Shown here one piece after another: positions 46,657-55,104 of a stretch of 64,000 bases of DNA. Under the pieces are notes generated by a model. It saw only the letters and a program-made list of their open reading frames with translations. It was not told where the DNA came from and searched no databases. Location of the stretch: contig CAVVIH010000005.1 in the NCBI GenBank assembly GCA_963748295.1, forward strand, positions 1 through 64,000, given 5' to 3'. This DNA is from CAVVIH01 sp963748295. GTDB taxonomy: Bacteria; Acidobacteriota; Vicinamibacteria; Vicinamibacterales; 2-12-FULL-66-21. The first letter of the stretch is position 1. Each line of letters opens with the position of its first letter. A program made the translations under genes and the position numbers.

Positions 46657-47808
46657 GTGATCACCAGCGCTTCAACCGTAGACGCCTGGCGTTTCTATTT
46701 GTACTTTCTGCGGCTGGGCGCGACCGGGTTCGGCGGCCCGATCGCGCTCGTCGGCTTCATGCAGCGCGATCTGGTCGAGGAGCGCGGATGGATCAGCCGT
46801 CAGGATTACCTCGACGGCCTCGCGCTCGCGCAGCTCGCGCCCGGTCCGCTCGCGGCGCAGCTCGCGATCTATCTCGGCTACATCCGCGGGGGCGTCGCCG
46901 GCGCGACAATCGTGGGGCTCCTGTTCGTGCTGCCGTCGTTTCTGATGGTCTGGGCGCTGTCGGTCGCCTACGTGCGCTTCGGCGGCCTGCCGTGGATGCA
47001 GGCGCTCTTTTATGGGATCGGCGCCGCGGTCATCGGCATCATCGCGCGCTCCGCGCACAAGCTCACGCGGCTGACGCTCGGCAACAGCGTGCTGCTGTGG
47101 AGCATTTTCGCCGCGATGGCGATTGCGACCGCCTGGACCGAGCGCGAGATCGCCTGGCTGTTCCTGCTTGCCGGTGTTGTAACGGTCGCTGTCGCGATGT
47201 GGCGCGCGCGTGGGTCCGGCGCGCCGCCGCTCTCGCCATCGATGCTGGCGTTCGCATTGCCGGCAGCGACGACCGCGGCAACGCCAACGCTGACGAGCAT
47301 CTTCTGGGTGTTCGCCAAGGCCGGCGCGTTCGTCTTCGGGAGCGGCCTGGCGATCGTGCCATTTCTTTATGGAGAACTGGTGCAGTCCCTCGGGTGGCTC
47401 AACGACCGGCAGTTTCTCGATGCCGTCGCCGTGGCGATGATCACGCCCGGACCGGTCGTCATCACGGTCGCCTTCATCGGCTATCTCGTCGGCGGCCCGT
47501 GGGGAATGGCGGTCGCGGCGCTCGGCGTGTTCCTCCCGGTCTACATCTTCGTCGTCATTCCCGCGCCGTACTTCAGACGCCACCGCTCGCAGCCGCTGAT
47601 CAAGGCGTTCGTCGAGGGTGTGTCGGCGGCGGCGACGGGCGCCATCGCGGGGGCGGCGTACGTTCTGGCCATCCGCGCATTGACCGATCTCTGGACCGTC
47701 GTCATTGCCGTCGCCTGCTTCATCGTGCTGATGCGATGGAAAATCTCTGAGCTCTGGTTGATCGGCGCGGCGGCTGCTCTTGGCCTTCTGATCGGAACGT
47801 CGACGTAG
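46657..47808 (+). CDS. chrA: Chromate efflux transporter, ChrA family
   Basis: A 383-residue membrane protein with two homologous halves. The first has FYLYFLRLGATGFGGPIALV, GFMQRDLVEERGWISRQDYL and APGPLAAQLAIYLGYIRGGV; the second repeats the wording as FAKAGAFVFGSGLAIVPFLY, then DRQFLDAVAVAMITPGPVVI. The GFGGP and PGP motifs are diagnostic of ChrA. The start is a GTG 57 bp after the kinase-like gene. It exports chromate or another oxyanion; no regulator of the ChrB type is next to it. No breaks. Confidence 0.93.
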   Translation: MITSASTVDAWRFYLYFLRLGATGFGGPIALVGFMQRDLVEERGWISRQDYLDGLALAQLAPGPLAAQLAIYLGYIRGGVAGATIVGLLFVLPSFLMVWALSVAYVRFGGLPWMQALFYGIGAAVIGIIARSAHKLTRLTLGNSVLLWSIFAAMAIATAWTEREIAWLFLLAGVVTVAVAMWRARGSGAPPLSPSMLAFALPAATTAATPTLTSIFWVFAKAGAFVFGSGLAIVPFLYGELVQSLGWLNDRQFLDAVAVAMITPGPVVITVAFIGYLVGGPWGMAVAALGVFLPVYIFVVIPAPYFRRHRSQPLIKAFVEGVSAAATGAIAGAAYVLAIRALTDLWTVVIAVACFIVLMRWKISELWLIGAAAALGLLIGTST

Positions 47809-47857
47809 GGGAGTGTCGTTCGGGCTCACGGCGCTGTGGCGCCGCGCTGCGCGCGGC

Positions 47858-47938
47858 ACGAACGAGGTCAACGGCCGACATACAAACGCCCGGATACAAT
47901 CTCGAGGCGCTTGTATGTCGACAGTTGGCCTCGTTCGT
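47858..47938. repeat. Long inverted repeat (32-nt arms, 17-nt loop)
   Basis: 47858-47889 (starting ACGAACGAGGTCAACGG) pairs with 47907-47938 (ending TTGGCCTCGTTCGT). Of 32 positions, 28 are complementary. It lies between the convergent chrA and YciI genes. A hairpin of this size without a T-run is not a typical terminator; a miniature transposable element or REP-like structure is more likely. GGCGCTGTGGCGCC just upstream is another short palindrome. Confidence 0.65.
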
Positions 47939-47973
47939 CCTGCCGGCCGCGAGGCCGGCGGGCCACAGGCCAC

Positions 47974-48029
47974 CTCCGTGTAACTTCGTGCCTCCGTGTC
48001 TCCGTGTTGAAGTCTCCGGGTTCTCCGTC
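47974..48029. repeat. Interspersed CTCCGTG heptamer repeats
   Basis: CTCCGTG occurs at 47974, 47992 and 48000, with close variants (CTTCGTG at 47984, CTCCGGG at 48014, CTCCGTC at 48023). The copies are 8-14 bp apart. No coding sense is visible. Similar strings occur in intergenic DNA of several high-G+C phyla. Confidence 0.5.
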
Positions 48030-48075
48030 CGCTCCTCTCCTCTAACACCGTGTCGTCGCTCTCACGGAGCAGAAA

Positions 48076-48387
48076 TCAGCGATCGATTCGCTGCTGAATA
48101 TCGTCCGCGCGCTGGCTGGCGCGGAACTCGATGACGCGGACGTCCGCCAGTCCGCGCGCGCAGAAGGGATCTTCGCGCGCGATGGTTTCGATCTCCTCGC
48201 GGCTCGTGCCGACGGCCACGATGATGCCGCCGTCGCGCGGGATCTTGCGGCCCGAGACCAGGAAGTTGCCCGCCGCGTAGTACTTTTTCAGGTACTTCAT
48301 GTGCGCGGCCATGTTCGCGTCGATCTGCGCGAGGCTGGCCTTGTAGATCAACTCGATGATGAACATCACGCGCTGGTCAGCTGTCAC
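48076..48387 (-). CDS. YciI-family protein
   Basis: A 103-residue YciI-like (YCII-related) protein. MFIIELIYKASLAQIDANMA, HMKYLKKYYAAGNFLVSGRK, and the final VGTSREEIETIAREDPFCAR with RVIEFRAS match the dimeric ferredoxin-like fold; the His of AHMKYLKKYY is the residue often conserved. It is expected to be cytoplasmic with no assigned reaction (a dehydrochlorinase-like role was reported only for some relatives). It ends beside the long inverted repeat. Confidence 0.85.
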   Translation of the reverse strand: MTADQRVMFIIELIYKASLAQIDANMAAHMKYLKKYYAAGNFLVSGRKIPRDGGIIVAVGTSREEIETIAREDPFCARGLADVRVIEFRASQRADDIQQRIDR

Positions 48388-48472
48388 GACCGCTATCGTA
48401 CACGCGCGGGCGATCGCGCAGAGTATCCGCCAGACCGGGCGAAGGGTGCGGGGAAGGAAGGACGCCCGTTCG

Positions 48473-48889
48473 TCAGAACAGGACGGCGACGTCGACGATC
48501 ACGTTGGTCTTCGAGTTGTAGATCACCGCATGACCGTCGATCACGCCGCGGCCGTAGCCCGCCGGGAGCGGCGCCAGCCGGCGATCGACTTCGGCAGGGA
48601 AGCTCTCGAACTTCTTGCGCCATCCGGGAGGAAGCTCACCCCCGCGCGCGACCTTCTTCTGAAGCCCGGGCGGCAGCTCGCGGTACCGCGGTCCATAGTA
48701 GTCGCGCAGGATCACCACGTCGGCCCGGCCGAACACCAGGTGCAGGCTGACGTGCGACTCCGGCTTGCCGGACTTGTCGTATTTCGCCGGCTCTGCATGC
48801 CCCTTCTTTTTGCCGTTGCCTTGGGTCCCCTCGGCAACCGTCCCACCGAGCAGAAACCCGACCAGCATCGCGCCGACGAGCCGTTTCAT
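48473..48889 (-). CDS. Exported RcnB-like / DUF1236-like small protein
   Basis: The start chosen at 48889 (MKRLVGAMLVGFLLGGTVAE) gives a signal peptide; the mature 115 residues have a Lys-rich start (GNGKKKGHAEPAKYDKSGKP), then YYGPRYRELPPGLQKKVARG, LPPGWRKKFESFPAEVDRRL and RGVIDGHAVIYNSKTNVIVD. The LPPGLxKK...LPPGWxKK repeat and the closing V/IDxxxV are typical of RcnB-like periplasmic proteins, linked to metal tolerance in enterobacteria; that function is not implied here. It is transcribed away from the TMTC-like gene. Confidence 0.65.
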   Translation of the reverse strand: MKRLVGAMLVGFLLGGTVAEGTQGNGKKKGHAEPAKYDKSGKPESHVSLHLVFGRADVVILRDYYGPRYRELPPGLQKKVARGGELPPGWRKKFESFPAEVDRRLAPLPAGYGRGVIDGHAVIYNSKTNVIVDVAVLF

Positions 48890-49050
48890 CGTGCAGCCTC
48901 CACCAGTGGCCGCCGCAATCTGGCTGCCACCCGGAGTTTTCACACCGACCGCGATGGAAACGGTGTCGTCGCATTTCCGCCTGACGGAATCGTCCCCGCC
49001 CCGACAAGACGGTAATCGTTAGTGTGGTCTACCATTTAGCAATCTGAAAT

Positions 49051-49071
49051 CACCAATCACCAATCACCAAT
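49051..49071. repeat. Triple tandem CACCAAT heptamer
   Basis: CACCAAT is repeated three times without gaps, directly before the first TMTC-like gene, and the unit is close to the frame of its N-terminus. No repeat-mediated effect can be shown from one copy. Confidence 0.6.
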
Positions 49072-49088
49072 CGTTCTGGCTCCTTGCG

Positions 49089-51241
49089 TTGATCGTGGCA
49101 ACGCTCGCGGCGTATCGGCCGGCGTGGAACGGCGGCCTCGTCTGGGACGACGACGCGCACGTGACCGCCCCTGCGCTGCGCACGGCGGAAGGCCTGCGGC
49201 GCATCTGGCTCGAGCCGGGAGCGACGCAGCAGGTACTACCCGCTCGTACACTCGGCTTTCTGGGTCATTGGCCAGGTGTCGGGTGAACGCACGCTTGCGT
49301 ACCATCTGGTCAACATCCTCCTGCACGCGACATCCGCATTCCTCATCGCGCTGTTGCTGCGACGGCTGGCGATTCCCGGCGCCGCGCTCGCGGCGCTCGT
49401 GTTTGCACTGCACCCGGTCCATGTCGAGTCGGTCGCATGGATCTCCGAGTTGAAGAACACGCTGTCCGGCGTGCTTTATCTCGCCAGCGCGCTCGCGTAC
49501 GTGCGCTTCGATCGGACGCGCAGCAGCAGATCGTACGGGATGGCCTTGGTTTTGTTCGTCGGCGCAGTGCTCAGCAAGAGCGTGACCGCGACGTTGCCGG
49601 CGGTGCTGCTGGTCGTTTTCTGGTGGCAGCGCGGCCGGATCGAGTCGAGGAAAGACATCACTCCGCTCGTCCCATTTTTCGTAGTGGGCGCGACTGCCGG
49701 TCTCTACACCGCCTGGTTCGAACGGCATTTCATCGGTGCCCAGGGATATGACTTCACGCTCTCGGCAGTCGAGCGCGGCCTGATCGCGGGCAGGGCGTTC
49801 TGGTTCTACCTCCAGAAGCTCGTGTGGCCGTCCGATCTGATGTTCATCTATCCGCGCTGGAGCGTCAGCGCGGCCGAGCCCTGGCAATACGCGTATCCTC
49901 TCGCCGCCGTGACGGTCGTCCTTATTGCCTGGATGATCCGGAAGCGCACGCGCGCTCCGCTCGCGGCGCTGCTCCTGTTTGCCGGGACGCTGTTCCCGGC
50001 GCTCGGGTTCGTCAACGTGTTTCCATTCAGGGTACTCGTTCGTCGCCGATCACTTTCAGTATCTGGCGAGCATCCCGGTGATTGCGCTCGCCTGCGCGGC
50101 AATCGTCACGAGCGTGAAGAACGCGCGCGCCGCGAATGTCGAGGCCGCAGCCATGCTCGCGCTGGGCATTCCTCTTGGCGTGCTGACGTGGAACCAGAGC
50201 GCTGACTACGCGAGCGCTGAAACGCTCTACCGGGCGACCCTCGACAAGAACCCGTCATGCTGGATGTGCCAGAACAACCTTGCGATGCCGTTGCTCGGGG
50301 GGACGCGCGACGATATCGAAAGAGCAGTAGGGCTGATTCGACAAAGCCTGCAAAGCAATCCGAACCACGTCGAGGCGCTGAACAACCTTGGCGTGGCCTA
50401 CAGAAAGCTCGGTCGCTTCGAAGAGGCCTTTCGCGCACACGAGCGCGCGGTCGAACTCTCGCCGGGGTCGGCCGTGGCCCACGACAACCTCGGTGGAGAC
50501 GCGCACGCACTCGGCCGATTCGATGAAGCGCTGGCACACTACGACACCGCGCTTCGCCTGGATCCCCGATCCGCCGATGCGCTCAGGAATCGCGGCGCGA
50601 CGCTCCTCGAGTTGGGCCGGCTGGACGAAGCGGCCGGCAGCCTCGAGGCATCGCTCGGAATCGAGCCGGACTCGGCCGAGGCCCATCACAGCCTCGGCAC
50701 GGTGCGGCTTCGCGCCCGTCGCCCGGCGGAGGCCATCGCGCAATTCAACGAAGCGCTCCGCCTGGACCCCGCACATGCCGAGGCGCGCAACAACCTGGGC
50801 ATGGCCCTCGAGATGACCGGCCGGCTTCCGGAAGCGGCGGCGCAGTACGCGGAAGCGGCCCGGGTCAAACCGTCCGCCATCACGCTCGACAACCTCGGAT
50901 ACGCGCTGCTACGGATGGGCCGGCACGACGAAGCCCTCGCGCATTTCGAAAGCGCGGTCCGGCTTCAGCCCGACTACGCCCCGGCCCGGATCAGCCTCGG
51001 GACGCTCCTGCTGGACGCCGGACGGGTGGAGGAGGCGCTCCAACACTACCGGGTGGCGGTCGAGCACTCGCAAGGCAGCACCGCCGCCGAGGCGCATAAC
51101 GGCATGGGGGTCGCGCTCGCCAGCTCCGGCGCGATCGATTCGGCCATCGGGCACTTCCGGGAGGCCGTTCGTCTGCGGCCGGATTACCCCGAGGCCCGGC
51201 AGAACCTCGCCAGGGCCATTTCCCAGCGCGGCCGAAGGTAG
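49089..51241 (+). CDS. TMTC-like membrane protein (GT-C/DUF1736-like) with C-terminal TPRs, two frame breaks
   Basis: The N-terminal half is polytopic (about 11 TMs). It contains GGLVWDDDAHVT (acidic pair typical of GT-C fold mannosyltransferases), YYPLVHSAFWVIGQVSGERT, LALHP-type FALHPVHVESVAWISELKNT and FYLQKLVWPSDLMFIYPRWS. The C-terminal half has about nine TPRs (HVEALNNLGVAYRKLGRFEE, etc.). The layout mirrors eukaryotic TMTC1-4 O-mannosyltransferases, which use dolichol-phosphate mannose; bacterial homologues are uncharacterised. Breaks are an extra G near 49233 and another near 50031, each just before TACT. No ATG precedes WDD in frame, so a TTG at 49089 or an upstream indel is assumed. 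Its paralogue is at 61635. Confidence 0.82.
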
Positions 51242-51326
51242 AATTTTCCCCGGACCGGCTGTCGATTCCACCCCCTCCGCTTCGACTACTGTGAAGGAAC
51301 CGGAAGGGAGACGTAATAGGACGAGT

Positions 51327-53777
51327 ATGAGCTTCATCACCGATCTGCGCTTCGCATTCCGCTCGCTGGCGAGGGCCAAAGGCCTCTCGCTGACGATTGT
51401 CCTCACCCTCGCGCTCGGGATCGGCGCCAACGCCGCGATTTTCAGCGTCGTCCGGGGCGTTCTCCTGCGTCCGCTGGTCAACCGCGACGAGGACCGGCTC
51501 ATCTACATCCGCCACAGCGCCCGCGGACTTGGAACGGAGAACGTCGTCTTCTCCGTGCCGGAAATCAACGACTTCAAGGCCCGCATCAAGTCGCTCGCCG
51601 CGTTCGGTGACTTCTCGACGATCCAGTTCACCATGATTGGCCTGGGCGAGCCGCGCGTGGTCCGCGCCGGCGTGGTCGGCGGGTCCTACTTCGAAGTCAT
51701 GGGTCTCAGCCCGGTGGCGGGCCGCCTGCTCGGACCGTCAGACGATGGGCCGTCGGCGGCAGGGGCGGCGGTGCTGACGCATCGTTTCTGGACGAACACG
51801 CTGCAGAGCGATCCGACGGTGGTAGGGAAGGCGATCAGGCTCGGAGACCGGGACGCGACGATCGTCGGGATCCTCGAGCCGTCCGTGCCCTATCCGTCCG
51901 AAACCGAGATCATCGCCAACGTGGTGACGAGCCCGCATCATCTCTCGGCCACCATGCAGGATGGCCGCGTGCATCGGATGACGGAGCTGTTCGGGCGCCT
52001 TGCTCCCGGAGTGGAGCTCGACAGCGCGCGGGCGGAGCTGCGCGCGGTTCATGGGGCGATCGTCAAGGAGCATCCGGAGGCGTATCCGGAGAACGGCGAC
52101 TTCCGCATCGACGCGATGCGGCTGCGCGACGAGATCGTGTCGCCCGCCAGAACCGTGCTGCTGGTGCTGCTCGCCGCATCCGGCCTCGTCTTCATCATCG
52201 CGTGCTCGAACGTCGCGAACCTGATTCTCGCGCGGTCGGTCAGGCGCGAAGGGGAGCTCGCAATCCGCGCGGCGCTTGGCGCGGGCGCCGGTGCGCTGCG
52301 CCGGACGCTCCTGGCTGAAAGCCTGCTGCTGTGCGGCGCCGGAGCGATTCTCGGCGTGATCATCGCGCGGCCGATGGTAGCCGTGCTGTCGCGCTATGCG
52401 GCGCGCTTCTCGGTGCGGGCGCTCGATCTGACCGTCGATACGAGCCTGCTGTGGGTCGGCGTCGGCCTGGCGCTCGCCGCGGCCATCCTGCTGGCGTTCG
52501 TTCCGCGCCTGCCGTCGGCGGACGCCTCGACCGGGCTTGGCCTGGCGAGCGGCGGCGTGCGGATGACGTCGGCAACGAACCGGCGGCTGCGCGCGTTCGC
52601 TGTCACTCAGATCGCGGCCTCGTTCGTGCTGCTCACCGGCGCGGGCATGCTGCTGACCGCCTTGCTCTCGCTGCAGGCGGTGCGCACGGGATTCAGCACG
52701 CACAACGTGCTGGCGGTCAACGTGCCGATCGTCTCCTACTCCAGGCCTCCCGAACAGATCGCCGGCTTCTATCGCGAGGCGCTGCGCCGGATCTCCGAGC
52801 TGCCCGGCGTCGAGCGCGCCGCGATCGGGACCATCGTTCCGTGGCGCGACGCCGGCGCGTTCGGTCCTGGCTTTCAGTTCACGGTCGAGGGCTACGCCAA
52901 GGCGAACGGCGAGGAGGATCCGCGCGCGCGGTTCCGGACGATTTCGCCCGGCTTCTTCGCGGCGCTGGGCGTGCCGATCATCGCCGGGCGTGATTTCACC
53001 GAGGCGGATCGCCGGAGCGCGGAACCGGTCGTGATCATCAGCCAGAGCGTCGCCCGGCGCATGTTCCCGACGCAGGACGCGCTGAACCGCCGGCTGATGT
53101 GGACGGATCCCGTGATGAAGTTCATCGACGTCAGCACCAGTCCGCGTCGGATCGTCGGGGTTGCCGCGGACGTGGACGACGAGAACATCGTGCCGGGACC
53201 GGCGCTGAGCGTGTATCACCCGTTCGAGCAGGAAATCGGCGGAGGGCGCCTGTTCATCCATGCGAAAACGGATCCGTACGCGCTCGTTCCACCCATCACG
53301 CGCATCATCCGCTCGCTCGAGCCCGAACAGCCGGTCGAGCAGGCGGCAACGCTCGACGACGTGCGCGCGGAAGTGCTGGCGCCGGATCGCCTGAACGCGC
53401 TGGTGTTCGGTGGATTTGCCGGCGTCGCGCTGACGATTGCCGTCGTCGGCGTGGCGGGCGTGCTGGCGTTCTCGGTCAGCGCGCGGACGCGGGAATTCGG
53501 CATCCGCCTGGCGATCGGCTCCGCGCCGCGGCACCTGCTGACGCGCGTGCTGAGTGAGGGCGCCGTGATCGCCATTGCCGGCGTCATCGTCGGCGCCATC
53601 GGCGGACTCCTGCTCGCGCAGTTCGCCGGCGGCTATATCCAGGGCGTGCGGATCCCGGGCGCGCTGCCGATTCTCGGCGCGGCGGCGATTCTCGTCGCGG
53701 CCGCGGTCGTCGCGTCGCTCATGCCCGCCGCGCGCGCCTCGCGCATCGACGTCATCCAGGCGTTGCGGGCGGAGTAG
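51327..53777 (+). CDS. ADOP-family ABC permease (FtsX-like, duplicated)
   Basis: A second 816-residue acidobacterial duplicated orphan permease, without breaks. It starts MSFITDLRFAFRSLARAKGL with the first TM SLTIVLTLALGIGANAAIFS. The two FtsX cores carry SNVANLILARSVRREGELAI, RAALGAGAGALRRTLLAESL and, in the second half, REFGIRLAIGSAPRHLLTRV. The ending SRIDVIQALRAE fits the family. ATG 51327 was chosen because it precedes the conserved start and follows a purine-rich stretch. No ATPase gene is next to it. It likely works with an unlinked MacB-like ATPase, or has been repurposed. Confidence 0.93.
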   Translation: MSFITDLRFAFRSLARAKGLSLTIVLTLALGIGANAAIFSVVRGVLLRPLVNRDEDRLIYIRHSARGLGTENVVFSVPEINDFKARIKSLAAFGDFSTIQFTMIGLGEPRVVRAGVVGGSYFEVMGLSPVAGRLLGPSDDGPSAAGAAVLTHRFWTNTLQSDPTVVGKAIRLGDRDATIVGILEPSVPYPSETEIIANVVTSPHHLSATMQDGRVHRMTELFGRLAPGVELDSARAELRAVHGAIVKEHPEAYPENGDFRIDAMRLRDEIVSPARTVLLVLLAASGLVFIIACSNVANLILARSVRREGELAIRAALGAGAGALRRTLLAESLLLCGAGAILGVIIARPMVAVLSRYAARFSVRALDLTVDTSLLWVGVGLALAAAILLAFVPRLPSADASTGLGLASGGVRMTSATNRRLRAFAVTQIAASFVLLTGAGMLLTALLSLQAVRTGFSTHNVLAVNVPIVSYSRPPEQIAGFYREALRRISELPGVERAAIGTIVPWRDAGAFGPGFQFTVEGYAKANGEEDPRARFRTISPGFFAALGVPIIAGRDFTEADRRSAEPVVIISQSVARRMFPTQDALNRRLMWTDPVMKFIDVSTSPRRIVGVAADVDDENIVPGPALSVYHPFEQEIGGGRLFIHAKTDPYALVPPITRIIRSLEPEQPVEQAATLDDVRAEVLAPDRLNALVFGGFAGVALTIAVVGVAGVLAFSVSARTREFGIRLAIGSAPRHLLTRVLSEGAVIAIAGVIVGAIGGLLLAQFAGGYIQGVRIPGALPILGAAAILVAAAVVASLMPAARASRIDVIQALRAE

Positions 53778-53830
53778 CGCCGTCGGCCCGTTTCGTTCTC
53801 TGTGAACAGTGATGGCATGATCGCCGGAAC

Positions 53831-54577
53831 ATGCCCAGGCTGTATGACGAGTTCGCATCCTGGTGGCCGCTGCTGTCGCCGCCGGCCGATTATGCCGAGG
53901 AAGCGGCCTTTTACGAACGCACGCTCATGGCCGCGAGCCGCACGCCGCCGCGCACCGTGCTCGAGCTCGGGAGCGGCGGCGGCAGCAATGCGTCCCATCT
54001 GAAGGCGCGCTTCGACATCGTGCTCGTTGACCTCTCGGAGGGCATGCTCGCGGTCAGCCGGGCTCTCAATCCCGAGTGCGAGCACATCCAGGCAGACATG
54101 CGGACGGTGCGGCTCGGCCGGGAGTTCGATGCCGTCTTCGTCCACGACGCCGTGTGCTACATGACGACCGAGGCCGATCTCCGGAAGGCGATTGAGACCG
54201 CGTTCGCGCACTGCAAGCCGGGCGGCGTGGCGCTGTTCGCGCCGGACTTCGTGCGCGAGAATTTCCGCCCGCCGACGACCGACCACGGCGGCCACGACGG
54301 CCCGACGCGCAGCCTGCGCTATCTGGAGTGGACGTGGGATCCCGATCCGGCCGACGCGACCTACGTCGTGGACTACGCGTACGTCATGCGATCGCCGGAC
54401 GGCACGGTGCGGGTCGAGCACGATCGCCACGTCGAGGGGCTGTTCGATCGCGGCGACTGGCTGCGGCTGCTCTCGAACGCCGGCTTCGAACAAGTCCGCG
54501 TCGTCCCGCTGGAACACTCGGCAGTGGATCCGATGACGCACGAAGTGTTCGTAGGCGTCCGTCCCGATCCGCGTTGA
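53831..54577 (+). CDS. Class I SAM-dependent methyltransferase
   Basis: A 248-residue methyltransferase with the Rossmann core: motif I TVLELGSGGGSNASHLKARF (GxGxG), then DIVLVDLSEGMLAVSR (acidic residue after strand beta2), motif around HIQADMRTVRL and FDAVFVHDAVCYM. The rest of the sequence (FCRENFRPPTTDHGGHDGPT-like loop, then PGDGTVRVEHDRH-like) is shared by uncharacterised acidobacterial homologues. The start MPRLYDEFASWWPLLSPPAD is typical. Small-molecule or protein target unknown. It follows the ADOP gene by 53 bp on the same strand. Confidence 0.9.
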   Translation: MPRLYDEFASWWPLLSPPADYAEEAAFYERTLMAASRTPPRTVLELGSGGGSNASHLKARFDIVLVDLSEGMLAVSRALNPECEHIQADMRTVRLGREFDAVFVHDAVCYMTTEADLRKAIETAFAHCKPGGVALFAPDFVRENFRPPTTDHGGHDGPTRSLRYLEWTWDPDPADATYVVDYAYVMRSPDGTVRVEHDRHVEGLFDRGDWLRLLSNAGFEQVRVVPLEHSAVDPMTHEVFVGVRPDPR

Positions 54578-54585
54578 TCCGCGTC

Positions 54586-55104
54586 TTAGAATTTGCGCGC
54601 GGTCGTCATCGGCCACCACCGCGAGGCCACGCGCCCGGTGATATACGGCCTCGGCACGAAGCCCCAATGACGGCTGTCCGAGGCGTTGTTGCGGCGGTCG
54701 CCGAGCACGAAATAGTGGCCCCGCGGCACGACTTGCGGTCCCCAGTTGTCGTGGCTCCTCGCCTCGCCGGCCACGTAGGAATCGTCGATGGGCTGATCGT
54801 TCACGTATACCCGGCCGGCGCGCAGTTCCACTCGATCGTTCTCGCCGGCGATCACACGCATCACGAACCTCCGGTCGGGATTGAGCGGATACCGCATCAT
54901 CACGATGTCCCCGGCACGCGGATCCGCGAACCGATAGGTCAGCTTGTCGACGACGAGCCGATCCCGGTCGACGATCGTCGGCGCCATCGCCATGCCTGCC
55001 GCCCGCGCCACCTGCAGGACGTAAAGCCGCAGCAACACGAGCGTGAGCAGCGCCAGCACAACGCCTGCCCAGATGAACCGCGTCCGGCGGTGACTAGAGC
55101 TCAA
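54586..55104 (-). CDS. Signal peptidase I (S26) homologue lacking catalytic Ser and Lys
   Basis: One TM near the N-terminus (FIWAGVVLALLTLVLLRLYVL) is followed by the S26 beta fold. Box B, normally GxSMxPT, reads AAGMAMAPTIV: Ala replaces the nucleophilic Ser. Box D, normally KRVIGxPGD, reads FVMRVIAGENDRVEL: Met replaces the general-base Lys. Boxes C (AGDIVMMRYP) and E (LGDRRNNASDSRHWGFVP) are normal. Each lost residue could be restored by one base, so a sequencing error is possible, but two errors at exactly these sites would be unlikely. Otherwise it is a pseudoprotease. TTG at 55104 is the start; it overlaps the upstream hydrolase gene by 11 bp. Confidence 0.82.
   Translation of the reverse strand: MSSSHRRTRFIWAGVVLALLTLVLLRLYVLQVARAAGMAMAPTIVDRDRLVVDKLTYRFADPRAGDIVMMRYPLNPDRRFVMRVIAGENDRVELRAGRVYVNDQPIDDSYVAGEARSHDNWGPQVVPRGHYFVLGDRRNNASDSRHWGFVPRPYITGRVASRWWPMTTARKF

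Noticed and set aside
47974..48029. CTCCGTG heptamers as CRISPR repeats
   Set aside because: Units are too short, spacers too short and irregular, and no cas genes are present.
46672..48048. Open frame of about 458 codons antisense to chrA
   Set aside because: Same shadow composition; sense strand carries the diagnostic ChrA motifs.
51738..53858. Open frame of about 700 codons antisense to the second ADOP permease
   Set aside because: Composition is that of a frame shadow (Arg/Asp/His-rich), with no domain; the sense gene has conserved FtsX motifs.
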